DNA from: Desulforapulum sp034007745
GTDB lineage: Bacteria > Desulfobacterota > Desulfobacteria > Desulfobacterales > Desulfobacteraceae
Assembly: GCA_034007745.1 (NCBI GenBank)
Contig: JAVEQI010000004.1
Coordinates: 81,778 to 145,777, forward strand
Length of the DNA stretch: 64,000 nt
Direction of reading: 5' to 3'
The position numbers and the translations under genes were made by a program. Shown here one piece after another: positions 1-8,713 of this stretch. The notes under the pieces are model-generated. The model made no database searches and was not told where the DNA came from. It worked only from the letters and a program-made list of their open reading frames with translations. Each line of letters begins with the position of its first letter. The stretch's first letter is position 1.

Positions 1-2
1 AG

Positions 3-284
3 GGGTATGAGTTTATATCCCTTTTGCCCGGCGAAACCATGCAAGAACATGCGGTAAAACTCTTTACAGGACTTGACATCCAGGGAATAAAAAACCCCGC
101 TTTTATAAGCACCAGGACCTACAGGACCATAACCATCCCCGGTATTTACATCCCCTGCCCCACCGGGGAAATCATGCTTGTGGATCAAGGGCTTGACCTT
201 GAAACTGAAGAATTTTTACGCCAACGGAGCATATCTATTTTACGCACAGACCTCCCTTATTGGGGAGGCAAGCCTGAAACCTGA
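3..284 (+). CDS. C-terminal end of an unrecognised protein, cut by the window edge
   Basis: The reading frame is open to the left edge of the window and ends at a stop at 282-284, so this is the last 93 residues of a longer gene. A TTG at 24 could start a short ORF, but the codons before it are also open, so truncation by the window is the simpler reading. I do not recognise a family. The visible part is soluble-looking, with no membrane segment. It lies 41 bp upstream of the TPR pilus lipoprotein on the same strand and may share its operon. Confidence 0.55.
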   Translation, partial: GYEFISLLPGETMQEHAVKLFTGLDIQGIKNPAFISTRTYRTITIPGIYIPCPTGEIMLVDQGLDLETEEFLRQRSISILRTDLPYWGGKPET

Positions 285-325
285 AGATTACACTCCTAGT
301 TTAAGGTGAAGGAGAAGGAGCACAA

Positions 326-1072
326 ATGAAACCGATTCTTATTATTTCTCTGTTTATCTGTCTTATTCCCATGGCCTGCGCCACAACAAACAACATTCAG
401 GAACGAAACATAGCCGAGGCCACCATGGCCCTTGGAGAGGCCCACCTGAACCAGGGCAACTTCACGGCAGCCTTAAAAGAACTTCTAAACGCAGAAAAGA
501 CCATTCCCAACGATCCCTATCTCCACAACAATCTGGGAATCGCCTACATGGGCAAAGAGATCTTTGACCTTGCAGAAACTCATTTCAAGCGTTCCCTGGC
601 CCTTAAACCCGACTATACTCAGGCCCAGAACAACCTTGGCGCAGCCTTACTCAAGCAAAAAAAGTACGACCAGGCCATTGAGTGCTATAGTCAATTCTCT
701 AATAACCTACTCTACACAACGCCGCACTTTGCCTTTTCCAATATCGGGTGGGCCTATCTTGGCAAGGGAGAATATTTCTTTGCGGAAAACAACTTTTTAA
801 AGGCCCTAAATGAAGAGCCCTACTTTATCAATGCAATCCATGGCCTTGCATCCACCTACCTTGAATCGGGCAATCCATTCAAGGCCGAAGCCCTGCTGGG
901 GAAAAAACTTGCAAAGCTTCCACGGGCAGCCATCCTCCACGCAGACCTCGCAAAAACCTATGAACTCATGAACCGCCCGGACAGGGCAAAAGAGATGTGG
1001 GAACAGGTTCTGCTCTTTGCACCTGAAGCAAGCCCCCTGGCCCTTACGGCCGAGTCAAGGCTCAGAGATTAA
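326..1072 (+). CDS. pilF: TPR lipoprotein, PilF/PilW-like type IV pilus assembly factor
   Basis: A 248-residue lipoprotein. The N-terminus is a hydrophobic signal ending in a lipobox with Cys18 (motif PMAC). The rest is at least four tetratricopeptide repeats, clearest around residues 65-97, 99-130 and 135-168, with the usual A/G/Y/P pattern. PilF/PilW proteins of this size sit on the inner face of the outer membrane and help the secretin PilQ multimerise. The pilMNOPQ operon two genes away supports that role, but generic TPR lipoproteins look alike. A strong ribosome-binding site (aaggagaaggag) precedes the ATG. Confidence 0.7.
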   Translation: MKPILIISLFICLIPMACATTNNIQERNIAEATMALGEAHLNQGNFTAALKELLNAEKTIPNDPYLHNNLGIAYMGKEIFDLAETHFKRSLALKPDYTQAQNNLGAALLKQKKYDQAIECYSQFSNNLLYTTPHFAFSNIGWAYLGKGEYFFAENNFLKALNEEPYFINAIHGLASTYLESGNPFKAEALLGKKLAKLPRAAILHADLAKTYELMNRPDRAKEMWEQVLLFAPEASPLALTAESRLRD

Positions 1073-1095
1073 CCACCGTCCGGCCATAACGGTTC

Positions 1096-3084
1096 TTATG
1101 GTGTAGCGCAAACAATAGATTTAGTGGTAATTGTTCCGCCGGGGGAGGTCACCTTTACCAGAAGCGGACTTTTAGTGCCTGAATCAGACTCGACCGGCGT
1201 TAAAACAAATGAAAAAACAGTTGGTTGAGTTGCATCGCCTGTAATTTCAAATGATTCCTCTCCCACTATTTCAGCATTTTCAGGGGCTGTCAGTTCAACC
1301 TTTGTTCCGCCGGGCATTGAATTTCCATTAATATCGGCAATGGTAGCAGCAAGTCGGATAAGACCATCTAAATTAATGGGCTTTAACTTTAATTCATTGA
1401 CCGTTGGATTGAAGGTTATTACGGCTGAACTTGAAGCCAGAACCATCACGATCTGCTGTCGAACATGGATCAGATCATTTGAACACCCCTCAACACAGAG
1501 GGTTCCATTGTAGATTCCATTACCATCGGTATAAAGAAGATCCTGATTATAATCCAGGAACTCTTCATCAAAATCCCGAATTTTATTTTCATTCACATCA
1601 AGAAAGGCTTCCGGCATATCGTCGGTTGCTGGATTAAAAATATCAGCCGCTGATTCATACCGTCCGCTGCCGTTGGCATCGATGAAACTCTCTTCGCCCA
1701 GAGCGGTGGCAAGAATAATCGCCCTGCCATTAACGGGCCGGGGATTCTGACTCCGCCATTCAACGGAACAAACTCCATTCTTTGTAGAACAGGTGGGGTC
1801 GATCACTCCTCCATTTGTCCTGAATGAGACCGTGGTGCCATCTGGAGCAGGATTGTTAAAATGGTCGGCAGCCCTTATGGTTACGTTTACGGCAACTCCG
1901 TCTATTCCCCAGGCTTCAGGATTAAATTTTTCTGCACTCAGGGAAAAACTCTTCTGGTCGGGAAGTCCTGTGCTGATAACAAGATTGCTTGACACTGTGG
2001 TTATCTGTGAGTCGTTCACCGTTGCATGAACCCTGACCGAAGTTGGTACATCCCCCGATGTGACTATAACATGAACCTTTCCCTCTGAGTTGGTTTGAGC
2101 GGCGAGAGGATCTATAAGAATGCCGCCAACCGTTGTTGATAAAGAGAAATTAACAAGTGCATTGGCCACGGGATTTGCCGCCCGATCTTTGACCTGAAAT
2201 AGAACCGTCGAGGTTGCCTGAAAATTCGGGTTAGCGGTTCCTTTCAGGGCCAGATGTTCGGGAACGGCAGATAAAAAGGTAATGGATCCGATACCTGGCT
2301 TTGCAAGGTCCATATCAACCGTGGCTTCGATCTTGGATTCGGCGACCAGTACTTCGGCTGTAATAGTGTCGCTTCCAGAGGTGCAGCCATCGGCGCGGTA
2401 GGTGGTTGACGCTTTGCCGTTTGAACTTTTAACAGTTTCGTACACAACAGCCGTGGGGCATTCAGTGGAAAATAAAACATCCACAGGTTTTGTGTAGGGA
2501 GCATAAATTCCTTTATCCAGGATTGCCAGGGAGGTTGTAATCTCTGCTGTTCCGCCGAGGGACAGGGCCTGACCCGCCGGTACAGAGGATGTAAGAATAC
2601 CCTCCTGAAATACATCGTTAATAAAGGAACCGATTTTTATACTCGCCGGCGCTCCTATTTGAAATGCAAACGGCGAATCAAGGGAAGCTTCGCCAGAGGT
2701 CACTTCTATGAGCCCGGCACCATTGTCATCACCGGCAAGAAGGGTGAATTCAGCAACTCCCTCAGAATTTGTTATGGCTGTTCCATCGGAATTTTCAAAC
2801 GAGCCCTTTGTGGTCGTTACCGTTAAAAACTGATATGAAGCAGGTTCACCGGCTGATGTTTTGACCGTTACCCTGATGGTTCCGGGATCAGTTGCACTTA
2901 TGGTCCTTATTTCCTGACCATCCCTGTTTAAGAGCTCCAAAGAAACAGAGGGGGAAGTAGACTCAGGTCCATCTCCGGGGGTGTCTGGTGATGAATCACC
3001 TGAAGACCCACAACCTACTACCAGTATAGCCAAAATTCCAAACAGGGCTCCAAACAGTGTTTTATACAGTTGATGACGTATCAT
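1096..3084 (-). CDS. Surface lipoprotein with Ig-like (Big_1) domains and EF-hand-like loops
   Basis: A 662-residue secreted lipoprotein with signal peptide and lipobox LVVGC (Cys25), followed by a Ser/Pro/Gly/Asp-rich linker. The body has repeated bacterial Ig-like segments of the invasin/Big_1 type, recognisable by alternating phrases such as NSEGVAEFTL and NSEGKVHVIV. Near residues 460-530 there are several Asp/Asn-rich, calcium-loop-like motifs (DANGSGRYE, DVNENKIRD, DGNGIYNG). The gene lies 95 bp downstream of pilQ on the same strand and could be read through from the pil operon. A role as an adhesin or pilus-associated surface protein is inference. Confidence 0.7.
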   Translation of the reverse strand: MIRHQLYKTLFGALFGILAILVVGCGSSGDSSPDTPGDGPESTSPSVSLELLNRDGQEIRTISATDPGTIRVTVKTSAGEPASYQFLTVTTTKGSFENSDGTAITNSEGVAEFTLLAGDDNGAGLIEVTSGEASLDSPFAFQIGAPASIKIGSFINDVFQEGILTSSVPAGQALSLGGTAEITTSLAILDKGIYAPYTKPVDVLFSTECPTAVVYETVKSSNGKASTTYRADGCTSGSDTITAEVLVAESKIEATVDMDLAKPGIGSITFLSAVPEHLALKGTANPNFQATSTVLFQVKDRAANPVANALVNFSLSTTVGGILIDPLAAQTNSEGKVHVIVTSGDVPTSVRVHATVNDSQITTVSSNLVISTGLPDQKSFSLSAEKFNPEAWGIDGVAVNVTIRAADHFNNPAPDGTTVSFRTNGGVIDPTCSTKNGVCSVEWRSQNPRPVNGRAIILATALGEESFIDANGSGRYESAADIFNPATDDMPEAFLDVNENKIRDFDEEFLDYNQDLLYTDGNGIYNGTLCVEGCSNDLIHVRQQIVMVLASSSAVITFNPTVNELKLKPINLDGLIRLAATIADINGNSMPGGTKVELTAPENAEIVGEESFEITGDATQPTVFSFVLTPVESDSGTKSPLLVKVTSPGGTITTKSIVCATP

Positions 3085-3179
3085 ATTCTTATTTTTACCC
3101 TATTAATTAATCTACCCACAACTCTTTCTCAGGATAGATTCGATAATATTAATGATTTTCAGGGCACCTGAAAACCAGA

Positions 3180-5564
3180 TTAATTACTTCTCTGCTCAAG
3201 CTGAACAATGGTCGGCGTGATAAATATCAAAAGTTCGTTTTTGTTGTCTTCGGTGGTATCGCTGCCAAACAACCGGCCGAGAAAGGGGACGTTTGAAAGA
3301 CCCGGAAAACCGCTCTCTGACGCTGAAGAGGTGTTTTTGACAATGCCGCCGATCACGATGGTATTGCCGTCGTTGACCAGGAGTTCAGTTTCCGCCTCAT
3401 TGGTTGAAAGGGAGGGTACCCCGTCAACCACACTTGCCAGGTCGTTCTTGGTTATGAGCACACTCATGGCAATGCGATGATCCGGTGTCACATGGGGAGT
3501 TACCTCAAGCAGCAAGTCGATACTCTTGAACTTAACAGCCGAGCCCCCGGAATCGTCCCGTTCAAGATAGGCATACTCAATTCCCTGCTTAATCTTGGCC
3601 TTTTTGTTGTCAAGGGTAAGGATCTTGGGAGAGGAGATAATTTTGACATCTCCCTTTATTTCAGAGGCTGACAGGGTAGCGTTGAGTTCAAAGGGTGTTC
3701 CGGTAATCCGGCTGAAATCAAACCCCAGACTTCCCTGGCTTGCCACGGGGTAGTTCATTGCAACGTTAAACCCGTAGCTTCCGCCAAGATCGTCCCGATA
3801 AACATTATCGCTTGAAGCACCCCAGTTGATGCCGAGGGCCTTGGAAAAATTCTTATTAACCTCAACCACCCTGGCAGAAATCATGATCTGGGGCGTAACC
3901 TTGTCAAGCCGTCGTATGAGTTCTTTGGCCTGGTCAATTTTTTCCCTGACATCTGTCAAAATAATCATGTTTGTTCTTCCATCCACACTCAGGACTCCCC
4001 TGTCAGGAGTTAAGATCTTTTCCAGATGGGGTTTTACATCTGTCTCTGCGCTTGAATAGTTGATGGGAATATACTCGGTCACAAGGGGTTCAAGGTTCTT
4101 CTTCTGTTCAAGGGTTGCCCTGTGGGCAGCCATGGCGTCCTGGTCCAGCTTCTGCTCCTGGGCCAGGGTAGCCAGGGTAGCGATACGGACAATGGTGCCC
4201 TCTTGAACCTGACCCAGCCGATTCATCTTCAGTACCAGATCAAGGACCTGGTCCCAGGGAACCGGTTCTTCAAGGGTCATGGTCACGCTGCCTGTGACAT
4301 CTTTGTCCACAGCAAAGTTCTTCCCGCTCACGCTCCTCAATATTCTAAAGACGTTTTTAATATCTGTCTCATAAAAATCAAGCCGGATCTTTTCACCAGT
4401 ATAGATTTTTTTATCAAAATAGCCGGGCTTCGGGATTGGCTCAATCGTCTGCTTCTGCTCCGGATACTGGGTCTGATTTTGGTCAGGAGAAGATTCTATA
4501 TCAACATACGAAGCCACCCTGCCCTGCCTACCGGACAGGATAATGTCTTTGGACACGACCTGTTTTCGGGCAAAATCAAAGGCAGGAGGCTCAAGGGTTG
4601 ACGGCTCAAAAGTCAGAAAAATCCCCTCTTGGGTCTGGGCCAGATGAAAGGGAACCTGTTCACGCATTTCAATCCCTATGGTCGAGGCGGGCTGACCCTG
4701 GGAACGCTGAAGGGGAACAATACGCTCAACGGCAGACTTGAAATAGGTTGTAACGAGCGGTCGGCGCCAGTGGGCGGGGATATCGACTTCATGGAGGTTG
4801 AGCATCAGGCTATTGTCCCCGTCCTTTGTCATGTCATAATTGACGGGCTGGGAGGTCTTCACAAAAAGCTCTGAATTTCCCCGGTCGTCATTGCTAAAAA
4901 AAATACCCGTTAAACTGGCTGGCCCCTTGGAGATAAAGGAGGGGGGAGTTCTGTCTATTAAGGTTTTTGACTGGGCCCCGGCCATGGAAGCCTCAAGGCC
5001 TTGTATCCCGTAGTCTTTCCCACGGCCAGGCACACTGTCAGACACTATGTCAGCCACACCTTCTGGTCCCAAATCCTTTTTCTTTTGAAACACAAGGGTC
5101 AGGCCGGCCACATGGGGGTTCACCTCATAATCTAAATTTTCACTTAAAACAATATCCACCCTGGCCGTTTTCATCCCTTGGTCGGCATAGGCGGCAACGA
5201 TGGAACTTATCTGACCTGTTCCTTGAAATGTTCTATACCTGACATCATCGGCAAGCGCTGCCCCGGGAAAATAAACGGCCACCCCCAGGGGAAAAGACTG
5301 TTTAACCGCGGTATAGGTAAGATTCTGATTGGCAATAATATTCACCACCATGGTTTCTGGGGTCTGGTCCAACTCAATAGCCCTTATGGTTGGCTGTAGT
5401 ACAGCGGCAATCAACGGTGATTTTTCAGATGGGCTTTCAACTTCGGCAATTCCGGTCACCTGTTTCTGGGCCGTACACCCATAAGCCAGGGCCGCAACAA
5501 ACAGGAGACAGACCCCCTTTTTTATAGCTGTTTTCAATCGTATCGCTATTGATGGATGAGACAT
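3180..5564 (-). CDS. pilQ: Type IV pilus secretin PilQ
   Basis: A 794-residue outer-membrane secretin that forms the channel for the type IV pilus. The signal peptide ends in a lipobox (AYGC, Cys30), so this is a lipidated secretin. Two AMIN-type peptidoglycan-binding regions lie in roughly residues 55-330. An STN/N0-type domain follows near 400-460 (VTMTLEEPVPWDQVLDLVL), then a secretin N domain (SSAETDVKPHLEKIL). The C-terminal secretin domain carries the signature GLSNVPFLGRLFGS near the end. It is the last pil gene, starting 3 bp after the pilP stop. Confidence 0.95.
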   Translation of the reverse strand: MSHPSIAIRLKTAIKKGVCLLFVAALAYGCTAQKQVTGIAEVESPSEKSPLIAAVLQPTIRAIELDQTPETMVVNIIANQNLTYTAVKQSFPLGVAVYFPGAALADDVRYRTFQGTGQISSIVAAYADQGMKTARVDIVLSENLDYEVNPHVAGLTLVFQKKKDLGPEGVADIVSDSVPGRGKDYGIQGLEASMAGAQSKTLIDRTPPSFISKGPASLTGIFFSNDDRGNSELFVKTSQPVNYDMTKDGDNSLMLNLHEVDIPAHWRRPLVTTYFKSAVERIVPLQRSQGQPASTIGIEMREQVPFHLAQTQEGIFLTFEPSTLEPPAFDFARKQVVSKDIILSGRQGRVASYVDIESSPDQNQTQYPEQKQTIEPIPKPGYFDKKIYTGEKIRLDFYETDIKNVFRILRSVSGKNFAVDKDVTGSVTMTLEEPVPWDQVLDLVLKMNRLGQVQEGTIVRIATLATLAQEQKLDQDAMAAHRATLEQKKNLEPLVTEYIPINYSSAETDVKPHLEKILTPDRGVLSVDGRTNMIILTDVREKIDQAKELIRRLDKVTPQIMISARVVEVNKNFSKALGINWGASSDNVYRDDLGGSYGFNVAMNYPVASQGSLGFDFSRITGTPFELNATLSASEIKGDVKIISSPKILTLDNKKAKIKQGIEYAYLERDDSGGSAVKFKSIDLLLEVTPHVTPDHRIAMSVLITKNDLASVVDGVPSLSTNEAETELLVNDGNTIVIGGIVKNTSSASESGFPGLSNVPFLGRLFGSDTTEDNKNELLIFITPTIVQLEQRSN

Positions 5565-5567
5565 ATA

Positions 5568-6206
5568 TTAACCCTCAATTTCCTGTTTATGAAGTTTCAT
5601 TTCCCTTGTATGGGATATCTCTTCACCCCTGAAATCCGTAATGGTTTCATTGATCACAATCCTGTCAGTCAATATCTGGACGACCGTTCCACCGCCCTTA
5701 CCTATATAGGTGCCTACCCTTACAACATAGCCCTTGCCCGAAGCCTCTTCGACCATGGCTATTTTTCCGGATTCAGCCATCACAACGGCTACCAGCCGGA
5801 TCTGGCTCAAATCAAACTTTTCCAAGGGGGTGAGCGTGCGGGTTGGTTTTTTTTCTTCCTTATTCACTGGAATCGTTGCGCTGACTCGAGTCTGTACCAG
5901 GGGGATAAAGGGATTGATTTTGTCCGTCAGTGAATAGGGTTCCAACGCAAACGAGGAGAAAAGGGGGATCTTTGAGTCTTCAGGCTCATCCCAGGGCGCA
6001 GCAATGGGATCAATCACTTCTGTTTCAGATTCCGCTGCGGGCTTAACAGCAGGTGATGAAGGTGGAATTTTCATCGAAACAACCACTTTCTCTGGTTCAA
6101 CCCTTTGTCTGGGAGGCGGCTCCTGACATGCGACGAGTCCCATGCATCCAAAAGTCATTGCAAGCCCAAACAGGATAATCGTTTTTGTTTTAACCCATGC
6201 ATGCAT
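5568..6206 (-). CDS. pilP: Type IV pilus assembly lipoprotein PilP
   Basis: A 212-residue inner-membrane lipoprotein that links the PilMNO complex to the secretin PilQ. The lipobox is GLVAC with Cys27. A low-complexity Pro/Glu-rich linker follows, then the compact PilP C-terminal beta domain from about residue 125 (TPLEKFDLSQIRLVAVV, then GTYIGKGGGTVVQI). It lies between pilO and pilQ with short gaps. Confidence 0.93.
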   Translation of the reverse strand: MHAWVKTKTIILFGLAMTFGCMGLVACQEPPPRQRVEPEKVVVSMKIPPSSPAVKPAAESETEVIDPIAAPWDEPEDSKIPLFSSFALEPYSLTDKINPFIPLVQTRVSATIPVNKEEKKPTRTLTPLEKFDLSQIRLVAVVMAESGKIAMVEEASGKGYVVRVGTYIGKGGGTVVQILTDRIVINETITDFRGEEISHTREMKLHKQEIEG

Positions 6207-6218
6207 GATTCATCTCGC

Positions 6219-6851
6219 TCATTTTTTCTTTTTCACATCTTTTTCTTTTTCCACAAACATATAAGTGACTGCATTGCAGGAGACTTCAAGGTTGTCCGAC
6301 CGGCTCTGGGATTTGATGGTGATATCATCAATGTTGACTATCCGGTAAAGCCTTGCCACACTATCAAAGAAAGCGGCCACCTGGTGATATCCACCCTGGA
6401 CCTTGATGGCTACGGGGATTTCAGCGTAGAATTCCCTGTTGACCTGGCTCTTGGGCTGAAACAGAAGAAACTCGAGGCCTGCCTCGCTGCCCGAGCTTGA
6501 AATTCCAGTTAACAGGGAAGGAATCTCCTTTTTATCGGGCAAAGCCCTCATGGCAAGATTGAATCGAGCTTGGGCTTTGGCCATTTTTTTCTCATGTTTT
6601 TCAAGGTTAGCCGCCTTTTGCCTGTAGGATACAAGAGTTAGATTCAAGGATTCAAGCTGATCTTCCACTCTTTTAAGGTGTTCCTGCCTGGGCATATAGA
6701 TAAAATAAATATAGGCTCCTAGGATAAGGACAATGGTAACGACCCACACCAAAATTCTCTGGGCCATGGACAAGGTCCCGATTTTTTCAAAAATCGGAGC
6801 TGTTTTTTTACCGATCTTATCTCTAAGGCTCTGCCTGTGTTTATCGTTCAT
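6219..6851 (-). CDS. pilO: Type IV pilus inner-membrane platform protein PilO
   Basis: A 210-residue bitopic protein: a short cytoplasmic N-terminus, one transmembrane helix at about residues 33-53, a coiled coil (about 58-100), then the periplasmic ferredoxin-like PilO domain with the typical phrase IPVAIKVQGGYHQVAAFFDSV. It pairs with PilN in the alignment complex. Start and pilN stop overlap (ATGA), which indicates translational coupling. The C-terminus is unusually Lys-rich. Confidence 0.93.
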   Translation of the reverse strand: MNDKHRQSLRDKIGKKTAPIFEKIGTLSMAQRILVWVVTIVLILGAYIYFIYMPRQEHLKRVEDQLESLNLTLVSYRQKAANLEKHEKKMAKAQARFNLAMRALPDKKEIPSLLTGISSSGSEAGLEFLLFQPKSQVNREFYAEIPVAIKVQGGYHQVAAFFDSVARLYRIVNIDDITIKSQSRSDNLEVSCNAVTYMFVEKEKDVKKKK

Positions 6852-7429
6852 TTTTTCCCGGAATTTTTATTTTCAGGATTATCAGGATCCTTTTTGCTGC
6901 ATAGAAGCTCAAATGCCTTCATCTGAAGATCCTTATCTATGATCTGCATTTTGATGCTATTAAGATCAACACCGGAAAAGAGGGGCGAGCCTTCAATCCG
7001 GGTCATGAAATCTGCAACGGTCTTGTTGTCAAAGGCTATTCCGGTAAGAGAAACAGTTGTCTCCCCGGTTTTAACATTGGTAAGCCACATCTTTGAAGGA
7101 ACCACAAGGGCGGTCATGGCATCCATAAGGGCAACCGGTTCCCAGCGTTTAACCTCGAGGGTATTTACAATTTCAAATTTCTGCTCAAGAAGGGCCAGAT
7201 CTTTCACTATTTGCGTGACCCTGTCCGCCTTTTCCTTGTACAGGGTGATCTGAGACTTTATATTGCCTATGTCCGTTTCAATCCGTTCAATTCGTTTATT
7301 CATCTGCAGGGTGAAATAAACTAGGGCAAGGACAAAAAAAACAAGACTGAGAAAGAATATGGAGACCTGTTGACGGATATTTTCCTTACGCCGTGCAGCC
7401 CTGAAGGGTAATAAATTAATCCGTATCAT
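6848..7429 (-). CDS. pilN: Type IV pilus inner-membrane platform protein PilN
   Basis: A 193-residue bitopic protein. It opens with the conserved PilN tail MIRINLLPFR, which inserts into PilM, followed by one transmembrane helix near residues 22-42, a coiled coil and a periplasmic domain. It overlaps pilM upstream and pilO downstream by ATGA, so the three are translationally coupled. Confidence 0.94.
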   Translation of the reverse strand: MIRINLLPFRAARRKENIRQQVSIFFLSLVFFVLALVYFTLQMNKRIERIETDIGNIKSQITLYKEKADRVTQIVKDLALLEQKFEIVNTLEVKRWEPVALMDAMTALVVPSKMWLTNVKTGETTVSLTGIAFDNKTVADFMTRIEGSPLFSGVDLNSIKMQIIDKDLQMKAFELLCSKKDPDNPENKNSGKK

Positions 7430-8484
7430 TTGTCATCCACCTTTCTGAGGGCAAGGCCAAGGGCAATAGGTGCAAGGGAAGCCATTTGATTGAGAGCCTT
7501 ACCCGGAAAAAGCTTATGATTGACGATCAGGCCGGAAAAGGGGTTGAACAGGGAGACATCAACCTGAATCCCAGTGGCGAGGGCTTTAGCAAATCCCCTG
7601 ACAAAGGTTCCTCCACCGCAAAGTACCAGCTGGTCAACATTTCCCTCGTTTGATTTGGACTGAAAGGTATTTACAACGCCTGCAATTTCAGAGCACCATT
7701 TTTCTATGCCTTCCGAGCAGATTTCACTGGCCTCTTCGTTTGCCGCACCCATGGCTTTCTGCCCCGAAGCCATGGCCTCGGCTTCAGCCGGGCTACACCC
7801 GGTGGTCCTGATGATCCCGTTCAGGATCTGTGCCGTTCCAAACGAGTTTTCACGCATCATAAGCGAAATATCTCCCCTGACGATATTGAGGGAAGTTTTA
7901 GAGTGTCCCGCATCCACAAGCATGACCACATCTTCAGAAGTATCATCAGATACGGTCCCATGAATGTTTTGAAGGGCAAAGGTGTCAACATCAATAATGC
8001 AGGGGTTCAAACCCGCCCTGCGGGTAAGATCCATATATGAGGCGACCAGGTCTTTTTTGACCGCCACCAGAAGAACGTTCATTTGATTTGGGGAAAAGGT
8101 ACTTGTTCCCAGTATCTGAAAATCAATGTTCACATCTTCAATGTCGTAGGGGATATACTGTTCCGCCTCAAAGTGGATTGAATCTTGAAGGACTTTTTCA
8201 GAAACTGTTGGAAGGCTGATGGTCTTAATGACTACTGAGTAACCGCCTGTTGAGATAGCAACATTTTTCTCTTTAATTTTGTGGGTCTTGAAAAGGGTAC
8301 GTATGGAGTTGGCAACCCCTTCAACATCCTCAATTACACCATCAACAATTGCGCCGGGGTCGATTCTGGTGATGCCGAACTTTTTAAGCTCAAGACCTTT
8401 GGCGGTCTCCCGGATTTCAGCGACCTTAATCAGGGAAGAACCGATATCAAGCCCCACCAGGTGGTCTCGTTTTTTAAAAAGCAT
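7426..8484 (-). CDS. pilM: Type IV pilus actin-like ATPase PilM
   Basis: A cytoplasmic actin-fold protein of 352 residues that binds the PilN N-terminus. The nucleotide-binding phosphate loop is visible as GLDIGSSLIKVAEI, with later motifs MLVDAGHSKTSLNIV and LVLCGGGTFVRG. I chose the ATG at 8484 (MLFKKRD), where PilM homologues normally begin, over the in-frame ATG at 8526; neither has a strong ribosome-binding site. It is the first gene of the minus-strand pilMNOPQ operon and is divergent from the histidine kinase. Confidence 0.94.
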   Translation of the reverse strand: MLFKKRDHLVGLDIGSSLIKVAEIRETAKGLELKKFGITRIDPGAIVDGVIEDVEGVANSIRTLFKTHKIKEKNVAISTGGYSVVIKTISLPTVSEKVLQDSIHFEAEQYIPYDIEDVNIDFQILGTSTFSPNQMNVLLVAVKKDLVASYMDLTRRAGLNPCIIDVDTFALQNIHGTVSDDTSEDVVMLVDAGHSKTSLNIVRGDISLMMRENSFGTAQILNGIIRTTGCSPAEAEAMASGQKAMGAANEEASEICSEGIEKWCSEIAGVVNTFQSKSNEGNVDQLVLCGGGTFVRGFAKALATGIQVDVSLFNPFSGLIVNHKLFPGKALNQMASLAPIALGLALRKVDDK

Positions 8485-8579
8485 AAGCTCTATTATGTCC
8501 CCGCTTTTCACCTGTTTTGATATCATTCAGTCGACAACCAGTATCCCCACTCTGAAATCCAAAACAAGAACTGCTAACC

Positions 8580-8596
8580 GACAATATTTTTGCCAA
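8580..8596 (-). promoter_or_regulatory. Weak sigma-54 promoter candidate for pilMNOPQ
   Basis: Read on the minus strand, the sequence ttggcaaaaatattgtc has the GG of a -24 box and the right 10-base spacing to a -12 box, but the -12 dinucleotide is GT rather than the expected GC. It lies about 95 bp before the pilM start and next to a sigma-54 activator gene. This is a suggestion only. Confidence 0.3.
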
Positions 8597-8607
8597 CAAT
8601 AATTTGA

Positions 8608-8636
8608 TTGATAACCTAGGGTATTGCTACTATACT
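8608..8636 (+). promoter_or_regulatory. Sigma-70-type promoter for the histidine kinase operon
   Basis: TTGATA (8608-8613), a 17-base spacer and TATACT (8631-8636) make a good vegetative promoter. Transcription would begin near 8643. That is downstream of the longest possible kinase start (TTG at 8624) and so supports the ATG at 8714. Confidence 0.6.
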
Positions 8637-8713
8637 CATTTCCTTATAAATTATCTGATACCATGGTTAAGTCAAGAACAATTATCTATCAAACAAAAAA
8701 ACGGAACAGATCA

